From Flagellimonas pacifica (GTDB lineage Bacteria; Bacteroidota; Bacteroidia; Flavobacteriales; Flavobacteriaceae): DNA of 64,000 nucleotides. Location of the stretch: contig NZ_OBEH01000001.1 in assembly GCF_900215465.1 (NCBI RefSeq), forward strand, positions 496,001 to 560,000, written 5' to 3'. Below, one piece after another: positions 51,742-61,265 of the stretch. Both the position numbers and the translations under genes were made by a program. The notes under the pieces were generated by a model. That model ran no database searches. It was not told the DNA's origin and saw only the letters and a program-made list of their open reading frames with translations. Each line of letters opens with the position of its first letter. Position 1 is the stretch's first letter.

Positions 51742-54700
51742 TTGGAAGTTTCCAATTTCGAAATATACAGTGCTTCAGCAGGTTCTGGCAAAACATATTC
51801 TTTGGCCAAAGAATACCTTAAATTATTACTTGCCAATAATTCCCCTTTGAAGTTTCGCCAAATTCTGGCCATTACTTTTACCAACAAGGCCGTGGGCGAA
51901 ATGAAAGCCCGAATTCTTGACAACCTTTACGCTTTTGGTGCTCCCAAGGATCCAGAGAACCAAAGCACCTTATTCAAGGAGATTTGTCATGATCTTTTAA
52001 TGAGCCCAGAAGAATTGCAACAACAAGCAAAACTTGTGCTAAAAAGAATTTTGCACAACTATTCTTTTTTTGAGATTTCCACCATTGACAAGTTCAACCA
52101 TAAAATCATAAAAACATTTGCAAGGGACCTCCAGCTTTCCCAAAGTTTTGAAGTTGAACTGGACACCGAAATATTGCTAGAAGAAGCCGTAGGCAGATTA
52201 TTAGAACGGGCGGGGAACGATCAAGAACTCACCGAAGTCCTTTTGGCTTTTTCACTTGAAAAAATTGATGAAGACAAAAGCTGGAACATTTCCTATGATC
52301 TGGTGGAAATTGGGAAATTGCTCTTTCAGGAGAACCATTCGTCCTCTATTGAAGCGTTACAATCAAAATCACTCCATGATTTTAAAGAAATCCAGCAGAA
52401 AATTACATCACAGTTAAAATCAATTGAAGCTTCAGTCATTGAAGAAGCGCAAAAAATCCTTGTGGAAATGGACAATCAAGGATTTGCCCCTTCTGATTTT
52501 CCAAGACAGACCTTGCCCAATCATTTTAAAAAAATAGTTGCTGGAGAGTTTAAAACAAAAACACTTTACAACAACAAACTAGAACAAAATCTTTTAGAAG
52601 GAAAAATTCTAAAAGCTACAGACAAAAGAGATGCATCCCATTTGGCAAGTTTGGTTTTGGAAGCTTTTCTACTGATCAAAAAGAAGCTGTACAGGCGAAG
52701 CTATCTTAAAAACATTTATGGAAACATTGTCCCTTTGACCGTGTTGAATGAAATCGCCAAAGAAATAAAAAACATAGAAAACGAAAAGGATATTATTCCC
52801 ATTTCATCCCTGAACTCTTTACTGTCCAAAGAAATTAAAGACCAACCCGTTCCTTTTATTTATGAGCGAATGGGTGAAAAATATCGGCATTATTTTATTG
52901 ATGAGTTTCAAGACACCTCTCAAATGCAATGGGAAAATTTGATTCCATTGATCGGCAACGCCCTTGAAAGCGAAAACGAAAGAAAAGAATTGGGCTCCTT
53001 ATTTATTGTTGGCGATGTAAAACAAGCCATTTACCGATGGCGGGGTGGCAAGGTAGAACAGTTCCTAGATCTTTTAAACAGAAAATCGCACCCTTTTGTG
53101 GTCCGGCCCACGATTAAAACATTGGACACCAATTGGAGAAGTTACAGTGAAATTATCCAATTCAACAATGACTTTTTTACCAAAATTGGCCCATTCCTAA
53201 AACCTGAAGATCATAAAACCCTCTTTTTGGAAGGTTGTAACCAAAAACCCAATAACCGAATAGGGGGCTACATACAATTATCCTTTTTGGACAAGGAAAT
53301 TATAAACAAAGAAGAAGCATACTGCCATCAGGTTTTGGAGATAATCAATGAGGTCTCATCCAAAAAATACGCGTATTCCGACATCTGTATTTTGGTGCGC
53401 GACAATAAAAAAGGAATGCTTCTTGCAAATTTCCTATCCCAAAAGCAAATTCCCATTGTGTCTTCAGATTCACTACTGTTGGGCAACAATGAGACCGTAA
53501 TTTTCTTGATTTCGATTTTAAAGGTTCTTGAAAACACCAATGATAAAGAGTCCATTTACACCATTCTTAGCTTTTTAGCCAAAGATGATGGTGAAAAACA
53601 TGATTTTATAGCATCTTATATAAATAACATAGAGGAGTTGCTTGCCAAAGGGTATGACTTTCACCTTCAAAATCAAAAAGGCAGATCGGTCCTAGCAATT
53701 TTAGAGAATACCATTATCCATTTTAATCTCAACACCAATGCTGCAGCTTACCTCAACTTTTTAATGGATGAAGCTTTAACTGTTGAGAAAAAAGACAGTG
53801 CGGGCATATATTCCTTTTTGAAGCATTGGGAGTTAAAAAAAGGAATCCTTTCCATTGCTGCTCCGGATAATGTAAATGCGGTAAAAATCATGACCATCCA
53901 CAAAGCAAAAGGGCTTGAGTTTCCCATTGTGATCTTTCCTTTTGCCAATTCCATTATTGATGATAAACGAAAGAAAAAGAAATCCTGGGTGCCCGATACG
54001 CCTTCAGAACCTGATTTAGGATTAGATGAATTCCTCATCAACACCAATTCAGAAATGTTGGAGTACAACGATAGCGCCGCTGCAGCATATGCTGATGAAG
54101 TAGTTAAAACGGAATTGGATGCCATAAACATTCTGTACGTAGCCTTAACCAGAGCAGAAAAGGGTCTGTACATTATTTCTGAAACTGGAAAACCAATAAC
54201 CACATTGGCCAATGCCAATTCATACTCAGATTTGTTTCAATACTTTTTGCTAGAAAAAGGCCTTCAAGAAAACGACCAAGGTGTCTATACTTTTGGTGAT
54301 TTGGATGAAAATCGCACTCCTTTAACCATAAAAGCGGATGAACAACAGTACATTCAGTATATCACAAGAGATAAAAAGGATAAGGATTTTACTATTTCCT
54401 CAAGATCCAGTGGATTATGGGATGATGAAAAAAGAGATGCGATAGAAATGGGCAATCTGATTCATTTTGCCTTAAGTCATATCAGAACAGCAGACAATGT
54501 CCCCAAAGTTCTTGAAGAACTTGAACTTCTAGGACGTATTCCAAAGGATGCTTCGCAGTATGTCAAAGAAAAAGTGCTGAGTGTTGTCAACCATCCCCAA
54601 TTGATCCAATATTTTTCCAGTGGATATGAAATCTTAAATGAACAGGAAATTTTAACTGTAAATGGTGCATCTTTGCGCCCTGATCGGATAGTAATATTCG

Positions 54701-54861
54701 ATAATGAAGCTATAATAATTGACTATAAAACCGGAAAACCATCACCATCCCATAAAGAGCAGATAATGCAATACGCCACGGTTCTAAAAGAAATGGGTTA
54801 TAAAATAAAACATTCCATAATTATATATATTGATCAAAAAATAAATCTCATTTTTCTTTAA
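51742..54861 (+). CDS. AddA-like UvrD-family helicase-nuclease
   Basis: A 1039-residue double-strand-break repair enzyme of the RecB/AddA type. Helicase motifs in order are SASAGSGKTYSLAKEYL (Walker A), ITFTNKAVGEMKARI, FIDEFQDTSQMQWENLIPL (Walker B), FIVGDVKQAIYRWRGG, NWRSYSEI, KIMTIHKAKGLEFPIV and LYVALTRAEKGLYI. The C-terminal PD-(D/E)xK nuclease is intact: GNLIHFALSHI, LRPDRIVI, IIDYKTG and a Gln/Tyr pair (EQIMQYA). The start appears to be TTG at 51742; no in-frame ATG lies just upstream. The probable AddB partner starts at 57604. Confidence 0.88.
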   Translation: MEVSNFEIYSASAGSGKTYSLAKEYLKLLLANNSPLKFRQILAITFTNKAVGEMKARILDNLYAFGAPKDPENQSTLFKEICHDLLMSPEELQQQAKLVLKRILHNYSFFEISTIDKFNHKIIKTFARDLQLSQSFEVELDTEILLEEAVGRLLERAGNDQELTEVLLAFSLEKIDEDKSWNISYDLVEIGKLLFQENHSSSIEALQSKSLHDFKEIQQKITSQLKSIEASVIEEAQKILVEMDNQGFAPSDFPRQTLPNHFKKIVAGEFKTKTLYNNKLEQNLLEGKILKATDKRDASHLASLVLEAFLLIKKKLYRRSYLKNIYGNIVPLTVLNEIAKEIKNIENEKDIIPISSLNSLLSKEIKDQPVPFIYERMGEKYRHYFIDEFQDTSQMQWENLIPLIGNALESENERKELGSLFIVGDVKQAIYRWRGGKVEQFLDLLNRKSHPFVVRPTIKTLDTNWRSYSEIIQFNNDFFTKIGPFLKPEDHKTLFLEGCNQKPNNRIGGYIQLSFLDKEIINKEEAYCHQVLEIINEVSSKKYAYSDICILVRDNKKGMLLANFLSQKQIPIVSSDSLLLGNNETVIFLISILKVLENTNDKESIYTILSFLAKDDGEKHDFIASYINNIEELLAKGYDFHLQNQKGRSVLAILENTIIHFNLNTNAAAYLNFLMDEALTVEKKDSAGIYSFLKHWELKKGILSIAAPDNVNAVKIMTIHKAKGLEFPIVIFPFANSIIDDKRKKKKSWVPDTPSEPDLGLDEFLINTNSEMLEYNDSAAAAYADEVVKTELDAINILYVALTRAEKGLYIISETGKPITTLANANSYSDLFQYFLLEKGLQENDQGVYTFGDLDENRTPLTIKADEQQYIQYITRDKKDKDFTISSRSSGLWDDEKRDAIEMGNLIHFALSHIRTADNVPKVLEELELLGRIPKDASQYVKEKVLSVVNHPQLIQYFSSGYEILNEQEILTVNGASLRPDRIVIFDNEAIIIDYKTGKPSPSHKEQIMQYATVLKEMGYKIKHSIIIYIDQKINLIFL

Positions 54862-54870
54862 ACAAAAACT

Positions 54871-56073
54871 ATGTACGGCAAAATAAAAGAACACCTGACC
54901 AATGAACTGGACACTATAAAGGAAGCAGGGTTGTTTAAAAAAGAACGCATTATTACTTCTCCACAAGATGCGGTTATTAAAATATCAACCGGGCAAGAAG
55001 TCATCAATTTTTGTGCGAACAATTATTTGGGACTTTCTTCCCATCCAGATGTGATTCAAGCGGCAAAAGATGCATTGGATTCCCACGGTTTTGGAATGTC
55101 TTCGGTTCGATTTATATGTGGCACCCAGGATATTCATAAAGAATTGGAACAAAAAATAGCCGATTTTTACGGTACGGAAGACACTATTTTATATGCTGCA
55201 GCCTTTGATGCCAATGGTGGGGTTTTTGAACCTTTATTGACCGCTGAAGATGCCATAATCTCCGATTCGTTGAACCATGCATCCATTATTGATGGGGTTC
55301 GTTTGTGCAAAGCCAAAAGATACCGATATGCCAATAATGACATGTCCGACCTTGAGACCCAATTAAAACAAAGCCAAGAAGATGGTGCCCGATTCAAGAT
55401 CATTGTCACCGATGGCGTTTTTTCTATGGATGGCTTATTGGCTCCGCTAGATAAAATCTGTGATTTGGCCGATAAATATGACGCTCTTGTTATGATTGAT
55501 GAATGTCATTCGGCAGGATTTATTGGTGAAACCGGAAGAGGTACCCTGGAGGAAAAAGGGGTTATGGACAGGATTGATATCATAACAGGAACCTTGGGCA
55601 AGGCACTGGGAGGAGCCATGGGCGGATACACCACAGGCAAAAAGGAGATTATTGAAATCCTTCGCCAAAGATCCCGGCCTTATTTATTTTCCAATTCTTT
55701 GGCACCTGCCATTGTTGGAGCCTCCATAAAGGTTTTTGAAATGTTGGATAAGGATACTTCTTTAAGGGATAAGCTCCAAAAGAACACAGAATACTTTAAA
55801 GAAGGAATGAAAAAAGCTGGTTTTGATATTGTTGATGGCGATTCTGCCATTGTACCGGTAATGTTATATGACGCCAAGCTATCCCAGCAAATGGCAGACA
55901 TGCTATTGGAAAAAGGTATTTACGTCATTGGTTTCTTCTATCCCGTTGTTCCCAAAGGAAAGGCGAGAATTCGTGTACAGTTGTCTGCAGCACATGAAAA
56001 GCACCATCTTGACCAAGCAATAAATGCATTCATTGAAGTGGGAAAAGCACTTAAAATCGTTGAAATGCAGTAA
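54871..56073 (+). CDS. kbl: Glycine C-acetyltransferase (KBL)
   Basis: A PLP enzyme that cleaves 2-amino-3-ketobutyrate with CoA to glycine and acetyl-CoA in threonine breakdown. The length of 400 residues is typical. [17 protein letters not shown] is the family start, [13 protein letters not shown] holds the PLP Asp and His, and [18 protein letters not shown] holds the Schiff-base Lys. No threonine dehydrogenase gene is in the window. It starts 9 bp after the AddA-like gene. Confidence 0.94.
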   Translation: MYGKIKEHLTNELDTIKEAGLFKKERIITSPQDAVIKISTGQEVINFCANNYLGLSSHPDVIQAAKDALDSHGFGMSSVRFICGTQDIHKELEQKIADFYGTEDTILYAAAFDANGGVFEPLLTAEDAIISDSLNHASIIDGVRLCKAKRYRYANNDMSDLETQLKQSQEDGARFKIIVTDGVFSMDGLLAPLDKICDLADKYDALVMIDECHSAGFIGETGRGTLEEKGVMDRIDIITGTLGKALGGAMGGYTTGKKEIIEILRQRSRPYLFSNSLAPAIVGASIKVFEMLDKDTSLRDKLQKNTEYFKEGMKKAGFDIVDGDSAIVPVMLYDAKLSQQMADMLLEKGIYVIGFFYPVVPKGKARIRVQLSAAHEKHHLDQAINAFIEVGKALKIVEMQ

Positions 56074-56112
56074 AACTTCTATGTAATGCAGTAAAAAAAA
56101 AGAAAAATTGAT

Positions 56113-56143
56113 TTTGTTAATAAGTCTTAACAACTTACATTTG
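56113..56143 (+). promoter_or_regulatory. Full Bacteroidota promoter of the OmpA gene
   Basis: TTTG at 56113-56116, a 19-nt spacer and TACATTTG at 56136-56143 match the -33/-7 consensus and spacing. About 34 nt of leader would follow. Confidence 0.75.
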
Positions 56144-56177
56144 CTGCTGATAAACACTTAAACTTAAAATTTTGAGC

Positions 56178-57536
56178 ATGAAACATCTTAGCAAATTATT
56201 GGTTGTTGCACTAGTCTTTTTGGGTGCGAACAACATACAAGCGCAAGACGAGAATAATCCATGGCAGATTAGTTTTGGAGTAAACGCAATTGACGCTTAC
56301 CCAACTAACGATGAAAACAACGCATTTTCAAGTACTACATTATTTGATGAGTACTTCAACGTTTCTGATCACTGGAACATCTTGCCTTCTGTTTCCTATG
56401 TAGGCGTATCCAAATATATTGGAGATGGTTTTTCAGTAGGTGCTAGAGGTTCTTTAAATAGAATTGAAAAAATTGGAGAACAAACAGTAGATGATTTGTC
56501 TCACTACGCTATAGATGGTACTATTAAGTACAACTTCCTAAAGAACACTACAATAGATCCTTTTGTTGAGATTGGTGGTGGTTATACTTGGGTTGATGAA
56601 ATCGGAGCTGGTACCGCTAACGGTGGTATAGGTGTAAACTTCTGGTTTTCTGAAAACATTGGTCTTACTTTACAAACACAGTACAAGCATGCCTTTGAAG
56701 ATTACTTGGTTAAGCATTTCCAACACATGGCTGGTATTAGCATCAAATTTGGTGGTACAGATACCGATGGTGACGGAATCTATGACAAAGACGATGCTTG
56801 TCCAGAAGTTGCTGGCCTTGAAGCTTTCAACGGTTGTCCTGATGCTGATGGTGATGGTATCGAAGACAGCAAAGATAGCTGCCCTAACGAAGCTGGTTCT
56901 AAAGAAATGAACGGTTGTCCTGATGCTGACGGTGACGGAATTGCTGATAAAGACGATGCTTGTCCAAACGAAGCTGGTCTTGCTGCACTAGCAGGTTGTC
57001 CTGATGCTGATGGTGACGGTGTTGCTGATAAAGATGATCAGTGTCCAAACGAAGCTGGTCCTGCTGAAAACAACGGATGCCCTTGGCCAGATGCTGACGG
57101 TGACGGTGTTCTTGACAAAGATGATCAGTGTCCACAAGTTGCTGGAACAGTAGCTAACAACGGTTGTCCAGAAGTAACTGAAGAAGTTCAAAAGCAATTG
57201 AACGACTATGCAAGAACTATCTTGTTTGATACTGGTAGATCTTCTATCAAAGCAGAATCTACTTCTGTAATGGTTGATATCATCCAAATCTTGAACGAGT
57301 ATCCTAACGCTAAATTTACTGTTGAAGGTCACACTGACAGCGTAGGTAGTGGAAAATTGAACCAGTCACTTTCTGAGAAGAGAGCTAATGCTGTTAGAGA
57401 TTTCTTGGTTGACAAAGGAATTTCTGCTAGCAGATTGACAGCTATTGGTTATGGTGAAGACAAACCAATTGCTACCAACAACACAAGAGCTGGTAGAAAG
57501 CAAAACAGAAGAGTTGAAATCAACTTGGTAAAATAA
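56178..57536 (+). CDS. OmpA-family outer membrane protein with TSP3 repeats
   Basis: A 452-residue protein with a signal peptide (ending NNIQAQ), then an eight-stranded beta-barrel-like region (about 25-190, ending GISIKFG). Five calcium-binding thrombospondin type 3 repeats of the form DADGDGIxDKDDxCP are at about 195-330. The C-terminal OmpA peptidoglycan-binding domain is complete ([40 protein letters not shown]). Codon use is noticeably biased (GCT, GGT, AAC), fitting very high expression. It has a consensus promoter and a strong terminator. Confidence 0.95.
   Translation: MKHLSKLLVVALVFLGANNIQAQDENNPWQISFGVNAIDAYPTNDENNAFSSTTLFDEYFNVSDHWNILPSVSYVGVSKYIGDGFSVGARGSLNRIEKIGEQTVDDLSHYAIDGTIKYNFLKNTTIDPFVEIGGGYTWVDEIGAGTANGGIGVNFWFSENIGLTLQTQYKHAFEDYLVKHFQHMAGISIKFGGTDTDGDGIYDKDDACPEVAGLEAFNGCPDADGDGIEDSKDSCPNEAGSKEMNGCPDADGDGIADKDDACPNEAGLAALAGCPDADGDGVADKDDQCPNEAGPAENNGCPWPDADGDGVLDKDDQCPQVAGTVANNGCPEVTEEVQKQLNDYARTILFDTGRSSIKAESTSVMVDIIQILNEYPNAKFTVEGHTDSVGSGKLNQSLSEKRANAVRDFLVDKGISASRLTAIGYGEDKPIATNNTRAGRKQNRRVEINLVK
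56758..57174 (+). repeat. Tandem coding repeats (TSP3 units)
   Basis: Five imperfect units of about 75-84 bp encode acidic Ca-binding loops DxDGDGxxDxxDxCP separated by GCP. The DNA similarity between units makes this a recombination- or collapse-prone stretch. Confidence 0.85.
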
Positions 57537-57562
57537 TAAGAAAACAATCGTTTTCTTTTCAG

Positions 57563-57592
57563 AAAAGGCCCTGCAATTGCAGGGCCTTTTTT
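57563..57592 (+). terminator. Intrinsic terminator after OmpA gene
   Basis: A 14-bp perfect palindromic stem (AAAAGGCCCTGCAA with TTGCAGGGCCTTTT) runs into T6. The AddB-like gene starts 12 nt later. Confidence 0.9.
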
Positions 57593-57603
57593 ATTTTTAA
57601 TAC

Positions 57604-60330
57604 ATGCAGCAAAGTTTTCTTGAATACGTTTTGGATGACCTACAGAAAAAAAATGTTCCCATTGGGTCATGTATCTATGTTCTTCCCAGTAAACGTTCTG
57701 GAACATTCTTAAAAAAGCATATTTCAAATCAGTTCAACAAAAACATCTTTAGCCCAGAAATCATTTCCATTGAAGATTTTGTGGCACAAATTGCAGGTAT
57801 TACCACTGCCCCCACAATTGACCTCCTTCTTGAACTCTATGGGGTATACCTAAATTCTGCGGTTGAAGTACACGATGACTTTCTAACCTTTCTAAAATGG
57901 GGGCAAACATTGTTGCAGGATTTTAATGAAATTGACAGATACCTTATCCCAGCAAAAGATATTCTCAATTATCTATCCGCTATCAAAGAGTTGAATCATT
58001 GGTCTCTAAAAAAGGACAAGACCAATCTGGTAGAAAACTATCTATTGTTCTGGAACCACCTTGAATCTCTCTACAGTAAATTTTCTGAAAATCTATTAGC
58101 CAAACAGAAAGGCTATCAAGGATTGGTCTACAGAACTGCGGTAGACAAACTGGAGGGCTATAAACAAAACACCACAAATAAACCCATTATTTTTATCGGG
58201 TTCAACGCCCTAAATACTGCCGAGTCAAACATAATACAATCCTTTTTAGAGCAATCCGATAATCACATCTACTGGGATATTGATTCTTGTTTTTTAAACG
58301 ACCCTGTTCATGATGCGGGATTGTTTATTAGAAATTACAAACAGGAATGGTCATATTACCGCACAAGAAATATTCTTGGCGTCCACAATAGCTATTCATC
58401 AAAAAAAAGCATTTCTGTAACTGGTGTCCCAAAAAGTATCTCTCAAGCCAAATATGTTGGAAAAATATTGCAGGATATTCATTCCTCTTCTAATAACGGA
58501 ATCCAAAATACAGCTCTTGTTTTAGCAGACGAATCCTTGCTTGATCCTATTCTTCAAGTGATACCCTCCGCTATACATGAGGTAAACATTACCATGGGAT
58601 TGCCTCTGAACAAAACTGTACTTTATTCTTTTTTTCTATCCTTTCTGGAACTAAGTATTTCCAGGACCAAAAAAGGATGGTTTTATAAGGATGCTCTTAA
58701 ATTTATTACAAACCCATACAGTATAACCGTTTCTTCGTCAGAAAAAAACAATCCTGCCAATGTCATTGCCAAAGACATCAAAGAGCGTAATTGGATTTAC
58801 CTCACACCAAGCAACCTGTCAAACTATTCTTCCTCATCCTATTTAGATGCCATATTTCCAAATAAAAGCCCATCACCTCTTCAGTGGATTGAAAATTCCT
58901 TGTCGCTTGTTCAAATGCTAAAAGACATTTTTCAGCAGGAAAACAATGTAATGGAATTGGAATATTTATATCGGTTCTATACCCTGTTCAATCAATTAAA
59001 ACAGCATGTAAGCACACTTGATTTTATCACTGATTTAAAATCAATAAAGAGTTTTTTTAAACAACTTGCCTCAACAGAAGCGTTGGATTTTATTGGGGAA
59101 CCACTCTCGGGCCTTCAAATTATGGGAATGTTGGAGAGTAGAAACCTAGACTTTGAAACTGTAATATTAACCTCTGTGAATGAAGGTATCCTTCCTTCTG
59201 GAAAATCCAACAATTCCTTTATCCCTTTTGATATTAAAAGAGAATACGGCCTTCCTACCTATAAAGAAAAGGATGCTATTTACACCTATCATTTTTATAG
59301 ACTGATACAACGAGCCAAGAATGTATACCTGGTTTATAATACGGAAACAGATGTGCTGGAAGGAGGCGAAAAAAGCAGATTGATATCCCAATTGCTTACA
59401 GATGAAAGTATTTCGGATTGTATTACACATACTATTGCCTCTCCAGAAGTTAAAATTAACCCTTTGCCCACAGAAACAATTGTCAAGACCCCATTATTAC
59501 TTCAAAACATCAAAAAGGTAGCCGGCAGCGGATTTTCACCAACATCGTTAAGTAATTATATCAGAAATCCTATTGAATTTTACAAAAAAAATATTCTTAA
59601 AATCCGTGATCTTGATGAAGTAGAGGAGAATATTGCAGCCAACACTTTTGGAACCATTGTACATGACAGTTTGGAGCAATTGTACCAACCCCTTATTGGC
59701 CAAATCTTGAATCTGGAACACCTTACTTCATTAGATTCTGAGATTCCTAAAGTTGTCAAAATTCATTTTGAAAAGAATTTGTCAGGTATTGATATCACAA
59801 AAGGAAAATTTCTTTTGGTATATAGTGTAATCGTAAAATACCTGCACAACTTTATTAATAAGGAAAAGGAGCAACTCTCCAAACATGAAATAAAGATTCT
59901 GAAACTGGAAGAAAAATATGAAATTGCATTGAATGTCCCTGGTCTGGATTTCCCCATAAAACTCAAAGGAACTTTAGACAGAGTGGACGAAGTTGATGGT
60001 GTTATAAGAATAGTGGACTACAAAACAGGAAGGGTTGAACCCAGAAATGTTAAAATCACTGAATGGGAAGAACTGATTTCAAATTATGATAAAAGCAAAG
60101 CCTTCCAACTCTTATGTTATTCTTATATGTATTCCAAAAAACATGGACTCCACAACCACCTTCAAGCTGGAATCTATTCTTTCAAAAACTTGAATCAAGG
60201 TTTCTTGTCCTTTTCATTCAACGGAAACACAATAACAACAGAAACCTTGAAAACTTTTGAAACTTCCCTCCATCAGCTAATTCATGAAATCTGTAATCCA
60301 GACATCCCGTTTGTTGAAAAAGAAATTTGA
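57604..60330 (+). CDS. AddB-like PD-(D/E)xK nuclease subunit
   Basis: A 908-residue protein matching the second subunit of AddAB-type recombination nucleases. The N-terminus (CIYVLPSKRSGTFLKKHIS) resembles AddB, but the Walker A motif is degenerate. The C-terminal nuclease is complete: SLSNYIRNPIEFYKK, FGTIVHDSLEQLY, TLDRVDEVDGVIRIVDYKTG and KAFQLLCYSYMY. The four cysteines that hold an iron-sulfur cluster in Firmicute AddB are absent (Asn at the first position). The AddA-like partner ends 2.7 kb upstream. Confidence 0.85.
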   Translation: MQQSFLEYVLDDLQKKNVPIGSCIYVLPSKRSGTFLKKHISNQFNKNIFSPEIISIEDFVAQIAGITTAPTIDLLLELYGVYLNSAVEVHDDFLTFLKWGQTLLQDFNEIDRYLIPAKDILNYLSAIKELNHWSLKKDKTNLVENYLLFWNHLESLYSKFSENLLAKQKGYQGLVYRTAVDKLEGYKQNTTNKPIIFIGFNALNTAESNIIQSFLEQSDNHIYWDIDSCFLNDPVHDAGLFIRNYKQEWSYYRTRNILGVHNSYSSKKSISVTGVPKSISQAKYVGKILQDIHSSSNNGIQNTALVLADESLLDPILQVIPSAIHEVNITMGLPLNKTVLYSFFLSFLELSISRTKKGWFYKDALKFITNPYSITVSSSEKNNPANVIAKDIKERNWIYLTPSNLSNYSSSSYLDAIFPNKSPSPLQWIENSLSLVQMLKDIFQQENNVMELEYLYRFYTLFNQLKQHVSTLDFITDLKSIKSFFKQLASTEALDFIGEPLSGLQIMGMLESRNLDFETVILTSVNEGILPSGKSNNSFIPFDIKREYGLPTYKEKDAIYTYHFYRLIQRAKNVYLVYNTETDVLEGGEKSRLISQLLTDESISDCITHTIASPEVKINPLPTETIVKTPLLLQNIKKVAGSGFSPTSLSNYIRNPIEFYKKNILKIRDLDEVEENIAANTFGTIVHDSLEQLYQPLIGQILNLEHLTSLDSEIPKVVKIHFEKNLSGIDITKGKFLLVYSVIVKYLHNFINKEKEQLSKHEIKILKLEEKYEIALNVPGLDFPIKLKGTLDRVDEVDGVIRIVDYKTGRVEPRNVKITEWEELISNYDKSKAFQLLCYSYMYSKKHGLHNHLQAGIYSFKNLNQGFLSFSFNGNTITTETLKTFETSLHQLIHEICNPDIPFVEKEI

Positions 60331-60331
60331 A

Positions 60332-61042
60332 TTATTTTAGGTCAGGTCTTGTGGGGCGCACCTCTATTTTACTAGGTAATGTGCGCGGATGCATCTGCAA
60401 CAAATCCATCACTAGCTTTCCAATATCTTCAGCTTGGATTTTCCAAGCATCCTTTTCAGAAGGATCATTGCCATTAAAATGGGTAGCTACAGAACCAGGC
60501 ATAATAGTCGTCACTTTTATGTTGTATTTCCGCAAATCCAACATAGCTGCTTGGGTAAACCCAACCACGCCAAACTTGGTTGCATTGTAACCTGCTCCTT
60601 GCGCAAAAAAATTGGTGCCCGCCAAACTGGCCAAGGTCATATAATATCCCTCAGATTTTTTTAAAGCTTCTACACAAGCTTTTAGTGTGTGGAACACTCC
60701 ATTCAAATTGGTGTTGATCATTTGGTGCCATTTACTTTCTTCCATCTCATCAATTGGTGCAAAATGACCCACTCCAGCATTGGCCAACACCAAGTCCACT
60801 TGTCCCCATTTATTCAATATCTGTTTTATCGCTTTCTCTTCATCACTTAATATAGATACATCAGAACATATGCCAAGAACATTTTTATTATCATCAAGTG
60901 CTTTAATTGCTGCCTCTACTCCTTCTTTATTTCGTCCACTAATGGCAACCTTCATGCCTTGATCAAGCAAACATTGAGCTACCCCAAATCCAATACCTTT
61001 GGTTCCGCCAGTGACATAAGCAACCTTACCATTCAATTTCAT
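60332..61042 (-). CDS. SDR-family oxidoreductase
   Basis: A 236-residue classical short-chain dehydrogenase. Cofactor motif TGGTKGIGFGVAQ is at about residues 11-23, with SGRNKEG after strand 2. NAG is in LVLANAGVGHFAP, the catalytic Ser is in MTLASLAGTNFF and the Tyr/Lys pair is in GYNATKFGV. The substrate is unknown; the general look is 3-ketoacyl-ACP reductase-like. It is convergent with the AddB-like gene, with one base between the ends. Confidence 0.88.
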   Translation of the reverse strand: MKLNGKVAYVTGGTKGIGFGVAQCLLDQGMKVAISGRNKEGVEAAIKALDDNKNVLGICSDVSILSDEEKAIKQILNKWGQVDLVLANAGVGHFAPIDEMEESKWHQMINTNLNGVFHTLKACVEALKKSEGYYMTLASLAGTNFFAQGAGYNATKFGVVGFTQAAMLDLRKYNIKVTTIMPGSVATHFNGNDPSEKDAWKIQAEDIGKLVMDLLQMHPRTLPSKIEVRPTRPDLK

Positions 61043-61265
61043 GCTATAATTGTTTTTATTAATATATAAACATTATTAAGACGATTAAATTTATGCTATT
61101 TGCCTTGCACCTACCTAAAATATATTCAAAATCTAAGCAATAATAATATTGATAACAGCAAAATAACCTCTTGTCCATTGAATATTACCAGTCTAAATTG
61201 GTCAAATAGTTATATTGAAGCAATTTACAATCTCAGAATGAGGTCTTTATCTTAAAAAAATCTTG

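Noticed and set aside
56758-57174. Possible mobile or satellite DNA repeat
   Set aside because: The units are in frame and encode standard TSP3 calcium-binding repeats.
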